Shown here in pieces: positions 5,929 to 12,684 of a stretch of DNA of 50,225 nucleotides (positions are counted from its first letter, which is position 1; every line of letters starts with the position of its first letter). Made by a program: the position numbers and the translations under genes. Source of the stretch: a virus; IMG/VR virus record IMGVR_UViG_3300032249_000712, positions 1 to 50,225 of that record. The stretch is one strand, 5' to 3'. The notes under the pieces were generated by a model. That model ran no database searches, was not told the DNA's origin, and saw only the letters and a program-made list of their open reading frames with translations.

Positions 5929-6104
5929 TGTTAGGTTATACATATAAGGATATACAGGCCTTTGGTAATAGTTTAACTTGGGCTATTGATACCGCCAAAT
6001 CTCAGGGGGATGAACAAAACTATAAACAATTACTAATAGTATGGGACTTCTTTGAGGGACTACTAGCAGAAGGGTACATAGATGAGAACACATACTATGG
6101 ATAA
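5928..6104 (+). CDS. Hypothetical phage protein, 58 aa
   Basis: I do not recognise this gene. It is coupled on both sides by TAATG. The Tyr/Trp-rich helical sequence (LLIVWDFFEGLLAEGY) is probably a small two-helix protein. Confidence 0.55.
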   Translation: MLGYTYKDIQAFGNSLTWAIDTAKSQGDEQNYKQLLIVWDFFEGLLAEGYIDENTYYG

Positions 6105-6238
6105 TGACTGACCTGGTTGCCGTTCATTACTGGTCAGATATGGCCAACCTCACTCACGTATCACAAGTAGAACTATTTGACTTCTGTGCCTGTGAGGAGC
6201 AAGAGTACTTCCCATACGATGACTGTCCTGTGATGTAG
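6104..6238 (+). CDS. Hypothetical phage protein, 44 aa
   Basis: The ATG overlaps the previous stop. The acidic peptide has Cys residues in DFCACEEQE and DDCPVM and may bind metal. Its last codons overlap the CRP-like palindrome at 6229. It is supported mainly by the overlap pattern. Confidence 0.45.
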   Translation: MTDLVAVHYWSDMANLTHVSQVELFDFCACEEQEYFPYDDCPVM

Positions 6239-6244
6239 ATCACA
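6229..6244 (+). promoter_or_regulatory. CRP/GlxR-like operator
   Basis: TGTGATGTAGATCACA is a perfect TGTGA-N6-TCACA with central TA. It sits directly upstream of the promoter at 6255, its centre about 53 bp before the predicted start. Confidence 0.6.
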
Positions 6245-6254
6245 TCTCTATACC

Positions 6255-6283
6255 TTGCAAAAGTCCACACATTTTGTTAGAAT
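6255..6283 (+). promoter_or_regulatory. Promoter for the 6315-8031 gene run
   Basis: TTGCAA (6255-6260), 17-bp spacer, TAGAAT (6278-6283), followed by a 31-nt leader with AGAGAAAGAGA before the ATG at 6315. Confidence 0.65.
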
Positions 6284-6314
6284 TGTATTAAGAACCTAGA
6301 GAAAGAGACCCACA

Positions 6315-6851
6315 ATGCATACGCTCCACTGGATAGCAACAAAAGCAAAAGATAGACAAGAAGCCTTTGACATTGTCACTGTTAGTCTTATGCCAAACGA
6401 AGACGGAAACCGTATGGCTGACTGGTCAGACTGGCATGTCGTAGGTGGTGGCCGCTGGTCAGACAGTGCCTATCAAAATTCTTCTGACATGATTATTTCA
6501 TATGCTGAGAAGCCTGATGAGTTCAAGAAAACAATAGAAGACATCAAGCGCTATCGTATTAACTACATGAACGATAAACTTATCAAACTTGATAATGCCT
6601 TTGATAACCTTAAGTCAGATGTCGTTGATTATATTAGCAATGATTGTAAACTAGATGATAAAAGGCAGTTTGATTTTTCTCGCTGGGAAATCACGGAAGC
6701 CATAAATATGATTAATGGTAAGTGGACCTGTGACAGTGCATTCTTTGACCATAATGAATTCACATCTAGTTTTCAATATCTTGAAGAGCGCCTTGACAAA
6801 CCTGAAGAGGCTGCGCTACACTATCTAGTACCTGTAGACTTCCACTTCTAA
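6315..6851 (+). CDS. Hypothetical phage protein, 178 aa
   Basis: I do not recognise this gene. The protein begins with a hydrophobic strand (MHTLHWIATKAKDRQEAFD), then has a Gly/Trp-rich turn (WHVVGGGRWSDS) and a long helical second half. It is soluble with two scattered Cys. It is first in an operon of five small genes that overlap or abut. The CRP-like site and promoter upstream suggest control by a host regulator. Confidence 0.65.
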   Translation: MHTLHWIATKAKDRQEAFDIVTVSLMPNEDGNRMADWSDWHVVGGGRWSDSAYQNSSDMIISYAEKPDEFKKTIEDIKRYRINYMNDKLIKLDNAFDNLKSDVVDYISNDCKLDDKRQFDFSRWEITEAINMINGKWTCDSAFFDHNEFTSSFQYLEERLDKPEEAALHYLVPVDFHF

Positions 6852-6859
6852 GGAGACCA

Positions 6860-7330
6860 ATGAACGACTTAATAGAACTTACAGAGGAAGAGTGGTTTGA
6901 TACTTTCAAGCCAATCCCAAACCATATAGATGACAATGCCTCATTTCAAACTGAAGAAGGCGTAGGTTATATGTTTGAGACATATGATGACGAGTTAAGG
7001 TTTGTCCAATCTCAGGAGCCTAATAGGATATGGACTTATTGTGATGGGGACGACAGAGGTACCTATATATTTCAGGGTATGCGTATAGTTAATAGGATTG
7101 GGTACTTCGTGACTGCCGTGCCCTTTGATGGTAGCAAGGACTATCAGATACAGATTAGCAGCGAGGGTGTTTATGAATGTCCTAACTGTTATGAGATATG
7201 GGAAGATGAAGCAGCAGCCTTACATTATGACAAATTTGAGGATTTGGAAAAATGTGCTGGTTGCGCTACAATAGAAGAAATCAAAGAGATAGAAGAAATG
7301 GAGACCCACGATGCCAACTTACGAGGTTAA
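6860..7330 (+). CDS. Zinc-ribbon phage protein, 156 aa
   Basis: The C-terminal third carries CPNC (about residues 113-116) and CAGC (about 134-137), a two-knuckle zinc ribbon. The first 100 residues form an acidic beta-rich domain I do not recognise. The start follows TAAGGAGACC. It overlaps the next gene by 20 bases. A role in binding nucleic acid or a host protein is possible but only inferred. Confidence 0.65.
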   Translation: MNDLIELTEEEWFDTFKPIPNHIDDNASFQTEEGVGYMFETYDDELRFVQSQEPNRIWTYCDGDDRGTYIFQGMRIVNRIGYFVTAVPFDGSKDYQIQISSEGVYECPNCYEIWEDEAAALHYDKFEDLEKCAGCATIEEIKEIEEMETHDANLRG

Positions 7331-7502
7331 GGTTACAGGACAAATCACCAAGTCTTTCCGTATTATAGATGCAGAGAGCGATGTTGATGCACGAGACATT
7401 GCAGAAAATGAATTCCTAGATGAATATGCTGTAACAATTTCAGACGGTTCAGGAATTGCATGGGACCTAGTTGAGTCAACACAATCTGAGGAGACACTAT
7501 AA
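7311..7502 (+). CDS. DpnD/PcfM-like small protein, 63 aa
   Basis: The pattern of a short beta strand (YEVKVTGQITKSFRI), then A-S-V-A-(R)-IAENEF, resembles the DpnD/PcfM-type domain found on plasmids and phages, whose function is not defined. The start at 7311 has GGAG upstream and the stop overlaps the next ATG. Confidence 0.55.
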   Translation: MPTYEVKVTGQITKSFRIIDAESDVDARDIAENEFLDEYAVTISDGSGIAWDLVESTQSEETL

Positions 7503-7660
7503 TGGCAAGATGGGAAGTTGAAGTAATATTTGAGCCCACAGGCGATTACATGAACTTTGAGTATGAGACTGACAATGAAGATGAAGACAGCATCTTTAAT
7601 GAGATATCTAACCAACTATCAATCGTACCAAATCTAATAGAGAAAAACGAGGAAGAGTAA
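7502..7660 (+). CDS. Acidic hypothetical protein, 52 aa
   Basis: It is coupled by TAATG to both neighbours. The start (ARWEVEVIFEP) echoes the beta-strand opening of the preceding gene, so they may be related half-domains. It is very acidic (DNEDEDS) and its function is unknown. Confidence 0.55.
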   Translation: MARWEVEVIFEPTGDYMNFEYETDNEDEDSIFNEISNQLSIVPNLIEKNEEE

Positions 7661-8031
7661 TGGGAGCACGTTGCACATTTGTTTTTAAACAGTCAGAGGA
7701 TCTAGCAGTAGCGCTGTACAGCCATTGGGGCGAAGACAGTATGTATCAAGATCTTGCTCAGGCCCTGCAGCATGCAGCGGTACGAAGCGGGGATAAAGAA
7801 TACTACGTCCGTATGGCCATTAGCCATCTACTAAAGGATTCTATTCTGGATGAGACAGGGTTTGGTATCTATGCATGTAATCCTAATGACCTAGGTTTTA
7901 TGGACCATCCAATATTAATTGACCTTACAGATAATACTATCAGTCATGATGGTGTAGACCATAAGAGCATTGGTAGTTTTATTGAATACAATTTGCCCAG
8001 CAGTGTCCTTTCCACTGTGGGGGCTTCATAA
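7660..8031 (+). CDS. Hypothetical phage protein, 123 aa
   Basis: This resembles a hypothetical family I recall from actinobacteriophages, opening with MGARCTFVFKQ followed by a Y-S-HWG motif and a helical middle. No function is known. It is soluble with no repeat or membrane segment. It ends the 6315-8031 operon and is followed by a hairpin. Confidence 0.65.
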   Translation: MGARCTFVFKQSEDLAVALYSHWGEDSMYQDLAQALQHAAVRSGDKEYYVRMAISHLLKDSILDETGFGIYACNPNDLGFMDHPILIDLTDNTISHDGVDHKSIGSFIEYNLPSSVLSTVGAS

Positions 8032-8067
8032 GCGGAGGTAGGGGTCACCTCTCGCTATAGACAGGGG

Positions 8068-8098
8068 GAAGCGCATTCTTGTGGTGGGTTTGCGCTTC
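8068..8098 (+). terminator. Hairpin between operons, possible terminator
   Basis: GAAGCGCA (8068-8075) pairs with TGCGCTTC (8091-8098) around a 15-nt loop. The right arm overlaps the -35 of the next promoter. A short T-rich stretch follows only after eight bases, so termination is uncertain. Confidence 0.4.
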
Positions 8099-8118
8099 TC
8101 CATACTTTTTGATAGAAT
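8090..8118 (+). promoter_or_regulatory. Promoter for a leaderless two-gene unit
   Basis: TTGCGC (8090-8095), 17-bp spacer, TAGAAT (8113-8118), then six bases to the ATG at 8125. The -35 lies inside the right arm of the preceding hairpin. Confidence 0.6.
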
Positions 8119-8124
8119 TGGGAT

Positions 8125-8358
8125 ATGGGGTTTATGCGTAGGTCTATTAGGCTTGGAATAAGTAAAGAGGAAAAGGTAGCAGGTAGAATAACGACCTTGC
8201 TATCTGATTTTACTCTTGACTTAGAAGCCATAGGATTTTATTTAGCAAAGGCTTCGCCCCACATTATTTATACTAGGGCTAATGAGGTTTTGGAAGCCAT
8301 GCAGTATAATAAAGAAGTTGACCAATTAGATAGAGGAGTTTACAATGGCAGGCGGTAA
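8125..8358 (+). CDS. Hypothetical phage protein, 77 aa, leaderless
   Basis: I do not recognise this gene. The ATG is placed at the expected transcript start. The protein is basic and helical at the N-terminus (MGFMRRSIRLGISKEEK), then amphipathic. It overlaps the next gene by 14 bases. Confidence 0.55.
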   Translation: MGFMRRSIRLGISKEEKVAGRITTLLSDFTLDLEAIGFYLAKASPHIIYTRANEVLEAMQYNKEVDQLDRGVYNGRR

Positions 8359-8611
8359 TACTTTTGAGAACAAGATAACTATCCTTGCTGAGTTGTGGAT
8401 GAACTATCGTGATGATGAGGACTTACAAGATTTTGTAGAGTATAACGATTTAGGTTTGCCACTTGCTTATTTTTTAGTGAATGAAATTGTTCTGCCAACA
8501 AGTCAGTCAGAGTTATATATAAACGAAACCTATGATTTATTTATTGCCTCTCTACAAGTTGCTGATAAAGAGTGGGAAAGTCTTGACGAATTACTGGGAG
8601 ATCAGGCGTAG
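8345..8611 (+). CDS. Hypothetical acidic phage protein, 88 aa
   Basis: This is an all-helical acidic protein (FENKITILAELWMNYRDDED) that I have only seen as hypothetical in actinobacteriophages. Its start is preceded by TAGAGGAG. It is the last gene before the repeat-rich non-coding region. Confidence 0.6.
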   Translation: MAGGNTFENKITILAELWMNYRDDEDLQDFVEYNDLGLPLAYFLVNEIVLPTSQSELYINETYDLFIASLQVADKEWESLDELLGDQA

Positions 8612-8829
8612 CCCTGCCCCCTCGGGTAAAATCATATCAAACCACCCAAAACGGACATAGATTTTACGAAAAGACATTAAGAACCAATTTTAAAAAATCC
8701 CAGATCGTGGGAGATTACGACATCTGTAGAATTTTCCAGATTCATGTCAAACCTTCAAACCTTCTAATCTCAAACTTTCAAACCTCATATCTGCCAAACC
8801 TTTATATCCAGAAGATATGGTTTGTATAC

Positions 8830-8899
8830 TACTAGGAGTATTGGTATATCTTTTTATCCCCGCCGATTTTGCGTCCCCGCGGGGCGCTGAGTCCTAGTA
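8830..8899. repeat. Inverted repeat around a GC-rich core
   Basis: TACTAGGA (8830-8837) and TCCTAGTA (8892-8899) are perfect 8-bp arms. Between them lies a GC island with the palindrome CCCCGCGGGG (about 8875-8884), striking in AT-rich surroundings. It could extrude as a cruciform or act as a protein-binding site. Confidence 0.45.
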
Positions 8900-9040
8900 T
8901 TAATAGACATTACGAAGCGGGAATTTAAATTGCGAATTATTTAAAACTTTTACCATAGTTATCAAACCTTTCTAGATTTTTTCCTGGTGTTTTAAAAGAT
9001 TTTGCTACATTTTTGGGGCATTTTTTTAGGCTATAAAGGT

Positions 9041-9069
9041 TTGACAAACCATGGTTTTGGGGGTATAAT
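9041..9069 (+). promoter_or_regulatory. Perfect-consensus promoter with overlapping palindromes
   Basis: TTGACA (9041-9046), 17-bp spacer, TATAAT (9064-9069) is the exact sigma-70 consensus. GGTTTG-A-CAAACC (9038-9050) and AAACCATGGTTT (about 9046-9057) are palindromes overlapping the -35 and spacer. This strongly suggests repression at this promoter by whatever binds the heptamers. Confidence 0.7.
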
Positions 9070-9075
9070 GCATGC

Positions 9076-9195
9076 CAGATATGTGGATAGAAAGGTTTGG
9101 GAGGTTTGGGATAGAGAGGTTTGGCCGCCAGAGGATTACGACGCCATCTATAAAATCGCCCAATCACCCACTATCCTCCACTTTCCTCCCTTTTA
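9076..9195 (+). ncRNA. Candidate structured small RNA downstream of the perfect promoter
   Basis: The predicted transcript begins near 9076 and is purine-rich at first and pyrimidine-rich at the end. GGGAGG (9099-9104) can pair with CCTCCC (9185-9190), nested outside GGATAG (9109-9114) with CTATCC (9171-9176); TTTT follows the outer arm. A 64-aa frame crosses the region but starts before the promoter. Short frames from ATGs at 9072 or 9081 exist but look like low-complexity translations of the repeats. Confidence 0.35.
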
Positions 9196-9455
9196 ACTAT
9201 AATTAAAAAATATCAGTAAGATTTATTTCTCTTACCAAACCACTCTAGATGGCACTTAAAAGCCTTCCAAGCCTTAAATCAGCGGGTATCAAACCATCGC
9301 CCTGGATCCATATTGTGCCTATTCTCATTATCAAACCAGATACTTGCACATAGGTTCAAACCTTTATATCAAGCACATTCTGTGTCTGGCTATGGGGATA
9401 TTAGGCTATAGGGTTTGAAAGGTTTGTTATTACACTGGGGGGTATTAGGTATTTC

Positions 9456-9484
9456 TTTACATTCCCGCCAAAATCTGATAGACT
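9456..9484 (+). promoter_or_regulatory. Promoter for the 68-aa basic protein
   Basis: TTTACA (9456-9461), 17-bp spacer, TAGACT (9479-9484), then TTTATAAAAGGAGAAAT before the ATG at 9502. Confidence 0.65.
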
Positions 9485-9501
9485 TTTATAAAAGGAGAAA
9501 T

Positions 9502-9708
9502 ATGTCTGAGCCTAATCTATTTGTAACAACCTTACATAAAGGTTTAGGGATGCACAGAAAAAGTCCCAGAATCAAGGGTAAACGTAAGCCAATGAAGTCT
9601 AAACCTGTAATTAGGGTAGGGGGTAGAAAGGTTTCTGCTGCTCCTAGAAATAAAACAAAGTATAGGTTTCCTGTTGAAGTCTCATATGTAGGGGATACTA
9701 ACCGATAG
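9502..9708 (+). CDS. Small basic protein, 68 aa
   Basis: I do not recognise this gene. The start at 9502 is chosen because a strong AAAGGAGAAAT site and a promoter precede it; a longer frame from 9415 would start inside the heptamer repeats. The product is very rich in Lys and Arg (HRKSPRIKGKRKPMKSKP) with no membrane segment, suggesting a nucleic-acid-binding protein. Two heptamer-like sites fall inside the gene. Confidence 0.6.
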   Translation: MSEPNLFVTTLHKGLGMHRKSPRIKGKRKPMKSKPVIRVGGRKVSAAPRNKTKYRFPVEVSYVGDTNR

Positions 9709-9753
9709 TGCCCGTTTAGGGCATGGAAAGGTTTGATAGTTCCATTTTGCGCC

Positions 9754-9782
9754 TTGACTTTACCGCCGAACTTTGATATGAT
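9754..9782 (+). promoter_or_regulatory. Promoter for a leaderless run of small genes
   Basis: TTGACT (9754-9759), 17-bp spacer, TATGAT (9777-9782), then six bases to the ATG at 9789. The flanks carry GGTTTGA (9730) and TCAAACC (9801). Confidence 0.7.
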
Positions 9783-9788
9783 TGAGTA

Positions 9789-9965
9789 ATGAAAAATCTA
9801 TCAAACCTCATTTCCGCATCAGGATCTTTTAACTTAGATGAGGCTCTTCGTGCTGTCGCCGAACTCCATATCCCAGAAGGCACATTATTTCATAGATGCC
9901 AAGAAGATAAAAAACCTTGGCCTTGTCAAACCATTCAGGCTATTGAAAAAGAATTAACAAAATGA
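9789..9965 (+). CDS. Hypothetical phage protein, 58 aa, leaderless
   Basis: I do not recognise this gene. The ATG coincides with the predicted transcript start and the gene overlaps the next by four bases (ATGA). The soluble, helical protein has HRCQEDKKPWPCQT near the end, where the His and two Cys could bind metal. The DNA encoding SNLIS includes a TCAAACC site just after the start. Confidence 0.55.
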   Translation: MKNLSNLISASGSFNLDEALRAVAELHIPEGTLFHRCQEDKKPWPCQTIQAIEKELTK

Positions 9966-10120
9966 TAACTGATAATCTAACTTGGGCAGAAGAAGAAAAC
10001 AACCTTTGGAAGGGTTGGACATACAGCCTTGAAAAAAATCGCTATTATTTTAATGATATAGGTAGTGAATCTCTTGCAGCCTTTTGGGCAGATGAGTTTT
10101 TGAATCAGGCCTACTCATAG
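9962..10120 (+). CDS. Hypothetical Trp-rich protein, 52 aa
   Basis: It overlaps the previous gene by ATGA. Acidic and aromatic-rich (NNLWKGWTYSLEKNRYYF). Its function is unknown. Confidence 0.5.
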   Translation: MITDNLTWAEEENNLWKGWTYSLEKNRYYFNDIGSESLAAFWADEFLNQAYS

Positions 10121-10121
10121 A

Positions 10122-10280
10122 ATGGGAAAACTTATGATTAAAAGTAAAGAGTGGAGAGTTAGTAATAGGGTTTGGGTTGGTGTTGGTTTTGCTCCCCGCA
10201 GAATTGCGTTAGGGTTTAGCGTAGATAGATTTTGCATTAATATTGATTTTCTTTGGTTTTGGGTAACACTTGAATACTAA
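10122..10280 (+). CDS. Hypothetical beta-rich protein, 52 aa
   Basis: It follows the previous stop by one base. Alternating hydrophobic residues (WRVSNRVWVGVGFAPRRIAL) and a C-terminal aromatic strand suggest a small beta sheet or membrane-associated hairpin. A second in-frame ATG at codon 5 is possible. Confidence 0.45.
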   Translation: MGKLMIKSKEWRVSNRVWVGVGFAPRRIALGFSVDRFCINIDFLWFWVTLEY

Positions 10281-10294
10281 ACTGAGTCAAGCCC

Positions 10295-10423
10295 ATGAGT
10301 GAAGATATTGTTGACCTAGCCATTTCAGTGGCAGAGATAGATACAGGGATGAAGTTGCCCTTAGAAGAACGTGAAGCAATGAAGCAGAGGATCTTGGCAA
10401 GGCTAGAGAACATCAATAAGTGA
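10295..10423 (+). CDS. Hypothetical helical peptide, 42 aa
   Basis: This short frame has a helical, charged product (LPLEEREAMKQRILARLENI). The spacing to its neighbours is small and the frame fills the gap. Its function is unknown. Confidence 0.45.
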   Translation: MSEDIVDLAISVAEIDTGMKLPLEEREAMKQRILARLENINK

Positions 10424-10472
10424 TAGACTTATACTATGAAGTATAGCAATTTAAAGAAAAGGATTCAAACAC

Positions 10473-10988
10473 ATGAATAAAGAAGAAATAAAATCATTTA
10501 AAAACTATGTTGAACCACAAGATGCTCAATCATTAATTGATTTAATGAATGAACTAAAATCAAAGGATCAACTAAAAAATGAAAGAGGCGATAGAACTTT
10601 TAGACTTTATAATTATGATTCTAATGATCCTGTTTTATTTAATTTTGTAAAAAAATATTCAGATAAATTTATTGGAGATAAAAATCTTTATGTAACAGAA
10701 TACATAGTTGCTCTTTATGAAGAGGGTGCTTTTATGAACCTTCATAGAGATGTTGAAGATGATTCTGAGACTGTAAGTACTGTAATTTATTTAAATGACG
10801 AATATACAGGTGGAGAGTTGTCTTTTCCAGAGATTGATGGTGGGTATACCTACATTCCCGAAAAATATGAACTAATTTATTTTCCAACCCCATATTTACA
10901 CGGAGTAAATATAGTAAAATCAGGAAAAAGATATATTATTACAATTGCTTACACAGATAAAATACAACATAAGAATTCAAAGTTTTAA
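10473..10988 (+). CDS. 2-oxoglutarate/Fe(II) dioxygenase (prolyl-4-hydroxylase-like)
   Basis: The 171-aa protein shows the jelly-roll signature of the 2OG-Fe(II) oxygenase superfamily: HxD at H91/D93 (LHRDVED), YTGGELSFPE in between, a distal His in YLHGVN (about 143), and the 2OG-binding Arg in KRYIITIAYTD (about 153). The family hydroxylates protein or other substrates using oxygen and 2-oxoglutarate; phage members are common and their targets are mostly unknown. The ATG at 10473 follows AAAGGATTC. It sits immediately before a tandem pair of unknown paralogues, perhaps its partners. Confidence 0.85.
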   Translation: MNKEEIKSFKNYVEPQDAQSLIDLMNELKSKDQLKNERGDRTFRLYNYDSNDPVLFNFVKKYSDKFIGDKNLYVTEYIVALYEEGAFMNLHRDVEDDSETVSTVIYLNDEYTGGELSFPEIDGGYTYIPEKYELIYFPTPYLHGVNIVKSGKRYIITIAYTDKIQHKNSKF

Positions 10989-10995
10989 AATAAAT

Positions 10996-11694
10996 ATGTT
11001 TAAAAAAAAACCAGTTCTTCAATACGAATCTGCCATAGAGATATACCCTAATATAATAACTCCAGCCAAGAATCATATTCCAGATTGGTATAAAAAAATA
11101 CCAAAATGGAAAAACAACGAAATGTTTGAAGTTGGCAAAGGCTTTAACATTACTCTTAAACATTGTATGCCATTCTTAGATTCTTTAACTACTGGATATA
11201 TGATTGTTCTACCAAATGATCTTTATGTAAAAAATAATAATGGAGCACCTTTTATTACTTGGAATAATGCGGATTTCCCCCCAATTGCAAGACAAGAGTT
11301 AGCGAGTTTAGATTTAGTGCCTACTGGACACCATCCAACAGAATTTGTTTGGCAGTCTGGTGTTTCAAACACTATACCAGTGGGATATAGTTTACTTTTT
11401 ACTCATCCGCTAAATAGACATGACCTACCATTTACAACCTTAAGCGGTGTTGTTGATGGAGGACTTGTTATGAACCCTAAAGGACAGATTCCATTTTTTG
11501 TTAAAGAAAATTTTGAGGGAGTAATTCCACAAGGAACGCCAATAATCCAACTAATCCCATATCGTCAAGAAAACTGGACACATAAAAAAACAAAAGAATT
11601 ATTAGATAAATCTAACGAACATAATTTAAAAACATCTTCTTTAATTTATGGGTGGTATAAAAAAACTTTTTGGACACGTAAAAAATATGAATAA
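10996..11694 (+). CDS. Conserved phage protein of unknown function, paralogue A, 232 aa
   Basis: It starts MFKKKPVLQYESA; I chose the ATG at 10996 because the next gene begins with the same motif. The longer frame from 10945 overlaps the oxygenase. The two paralogues share DWYKK-PKWKNNEMF, HCMPFLDSLTTGY, HPLNR-DLPFTTLSG, EG-IPQGTPI and a C-terminal SLIYGWY-K-FWTRKKY. I recall similar proteins in environmental phages, possibly DUF6065-like, but am not certain. There is no signal peptide or membrane segment. Proximity suggests a link with the oxygenase. Confidence 0.7.
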   Translation: MFKKKPVLQYESAIEIYPNIITPAKNHIPDWYKKIPKWKNNEMFEVGKGFNITLKHCMPFLDSLTTGYMIVLPNDLYVKNNNGAPFITWNNADFPPIARQELASLDLVPTGHHPTEFVWQSGVSNTIPVGYSLLFTHPLNRHDLPFTTLSGVVDGGLVMNPKGQIPFFVKENFEGVIPQGTPIIQLIPYRQENWTHKKTKELLDKSNEHNLKTSSLIYGWYKKTFWTRKKYE

Positions 11695-11732
11695 AATAAA
11701 TTTTACAAAATATAAATTAAGGTGTTGCCATT

Positions 11733-12437
11733 GTGTTTAAAAAAAAACCAACAATAAAGTACGAGTCTGCTGCTAATTTCTACAATGATGTTTTTATTAC
11801 TGCAAAAAAAAATATTCCAGATTGGTATAAAAAAAAGCCAAAATGGAAAAACAACGAAATGTTTACCGTTGGAGAAGGATTCAATGTTACAGTTAAACAC
11901 TGTATGCCATTTTTAGACTCTTTAACTACTGGATATCTGGTTACCCTTCCTTACGATTTATTTGTTACAAAAAATAAAGATAATAAACCAGAAATTAGTT
12001 GGAAAATAGAAAGCAAATATGCTCCATCTTGGAGAGAAAGTCCTTCAGACTCAAACCTTGTACCTTTTAATCATTTTAATATTGAATTTACTTGGAAACT
12101 TGGTTGTTCTTTTGTTGTACCAAAAAAATATAGCATGCTATTAACTCATCCATTAAACAGATACGATTTACCATTTACAACATTAAGTGGAATAATTGAT
12201 GGAGGATATACTACATTATATAATGGAAATGTACCATTTTACATTAAAAAAGATTTTGAAGGAATAATTCCTCAAGGCACTCCAATTGTTCAAGTTATAC
12301 CATTTTATAATCAAAGTTGGTCATCAAAAAAAGAAAATGGATTATTAAAAGAATCTGATGTAAATACTAAAAAAGCAACATCTTTAATTTATGGTTGGTA
12401 TCAAAAAAACTTTTGGACACGTAAAAAATACGATTAA
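11733..12437 (+). CDS. Conserved phage protein of unknown function, paralogue B, 234 aa
   Basis: The start codon is GTG at 11733, with AAGGTG upstream. It aligns with paralogue A along its whole length, with an extra stretch near residues 85-110. The conserved DWYKK, LTHPLNR and PFTTLSG blocks are retained, so both copies are probably functional. Its stop overlaps the stop of the convergent zinc-ribbon gene. Its function is unknown. Confidence 0.7.
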   Translation: MFKKKPTIKYESAANFYNDVFITAKKNIPDWYKKKPKWKNNEMFTVGEGFNVTVKHCMPFLDSLTTGYLVTLPYDLFVTKNKDNKPEISWKIESKYAPSWRESPSDSNLVPFNHFNIEFTWKLGCSFVVPKKYSMLLTHPLNRYDLPFTTLSGIIDGGYTTLYNGNVPFYIKKDFEGIIPQGTPIVQVIPFYNQSWSSKKENGLLKESDVNTKKATSLIYGWYQKNFWTRKKYD

Positions 12438-12622
12438 AGTTTATTATTTAACTTAATATTAAAACTTTTAGTACATTTTTTACAATAAGATGTTGGGCTG
12501 TCTTTTGTATGATATGTAGTAGATATTAAAAATATTAAACCTTCTTTATGCATATCTAAGTACTTTTTACTTGAGTATCCATAAAGGATTGGGATTAGCG
12601 AATTATTACAGTTTGGGCACAT
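12434..12622 (-). CDS. Lone leftward zinc-ribbon protein, 62 aa
   Basis: CPNC at residues 2-5 and CKKC near residues 47-50 form a complete zinc ribbon, so I consider this a real gene although all genes around it run rightward. A -10-like TATACT lies nine bases before the ATG (12632-12637 on this strand), back to back with the rightward promoter at 12648. Its stop overlaps the stop of the preceding gene. Its function is unknown; a small regulator is plausible. Confidence 0.55.
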   Translation of the reverse strand: MCPNCNNSLIPILYGYSSKKYLDMHKEGLIFLISTTYHTKDSPTSYCKKCTKSFNIKLNNKL

Positions 12623-12647
12623 ACAGGTTCTAGTATATCATTGTGCC

Positions 12648-12676
12648 TTGACGTACCGCTCAAAATTTGATATACT
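12648..12676 (+). promoter_or_regulatory. Promoter for a near-leaderless gene pair
   Basis: TTGACG (12648-12653), 17-bp spacer, TATACT (12671-12676), then eight bases to the ATG at 12685. The sequence GCCTTGAC(T/G)TACCGC(C/T) matches the promoter at 9754, suggesting duplicated promoters. Confidence 0.7.
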
Positions 12677-12684
12677 GGGTTTAT

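Larger units (their letters stand above)
8612..9501. other. Non-coding region packed with TCAAACC/GGTTTGA heptamers
   Basis: No convincing gene lies here. Exact TCAAACC or its complement occurs at 8637, 8747, 8755, 8778, 8962, 9038, 9289, 9331, 9356 and 9412, and continues at 9730, 9801 and 9926. One-base variants lie at 8794, 8819, 9094, 9103, 9119, 9235 and 9421. Many copies are followed by TT(T). The region also has a GC-rich inverted repeat, a perfect promoter and a short foldable RNA. It could be an iteron-type origin or a repressor-site array. Confidence 0.6.

Noticed and set aside
8937-9167. 76-aa leftward frame with Pro/Lys/Phe-rich sequence
   Set aside because: It is the reverse reading of the same repeats; it lacks a promoter or ribosome-binding site and looks low-complexity.
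9002-9196. 64-aa rightward frame over the heptamer region
   Set aside because: Its start lies upstream of the perfect promoter, it has no ribosome-binding site, and its composition comes from the GGTTTGG repeats.
10394-10435. TTGGCA with TAGACT or TATACT as a promoter for the oxygenase gene
   Set aside because: The spacing is 24-30 bp, outside the 17-18 bp used by all other promoters here.
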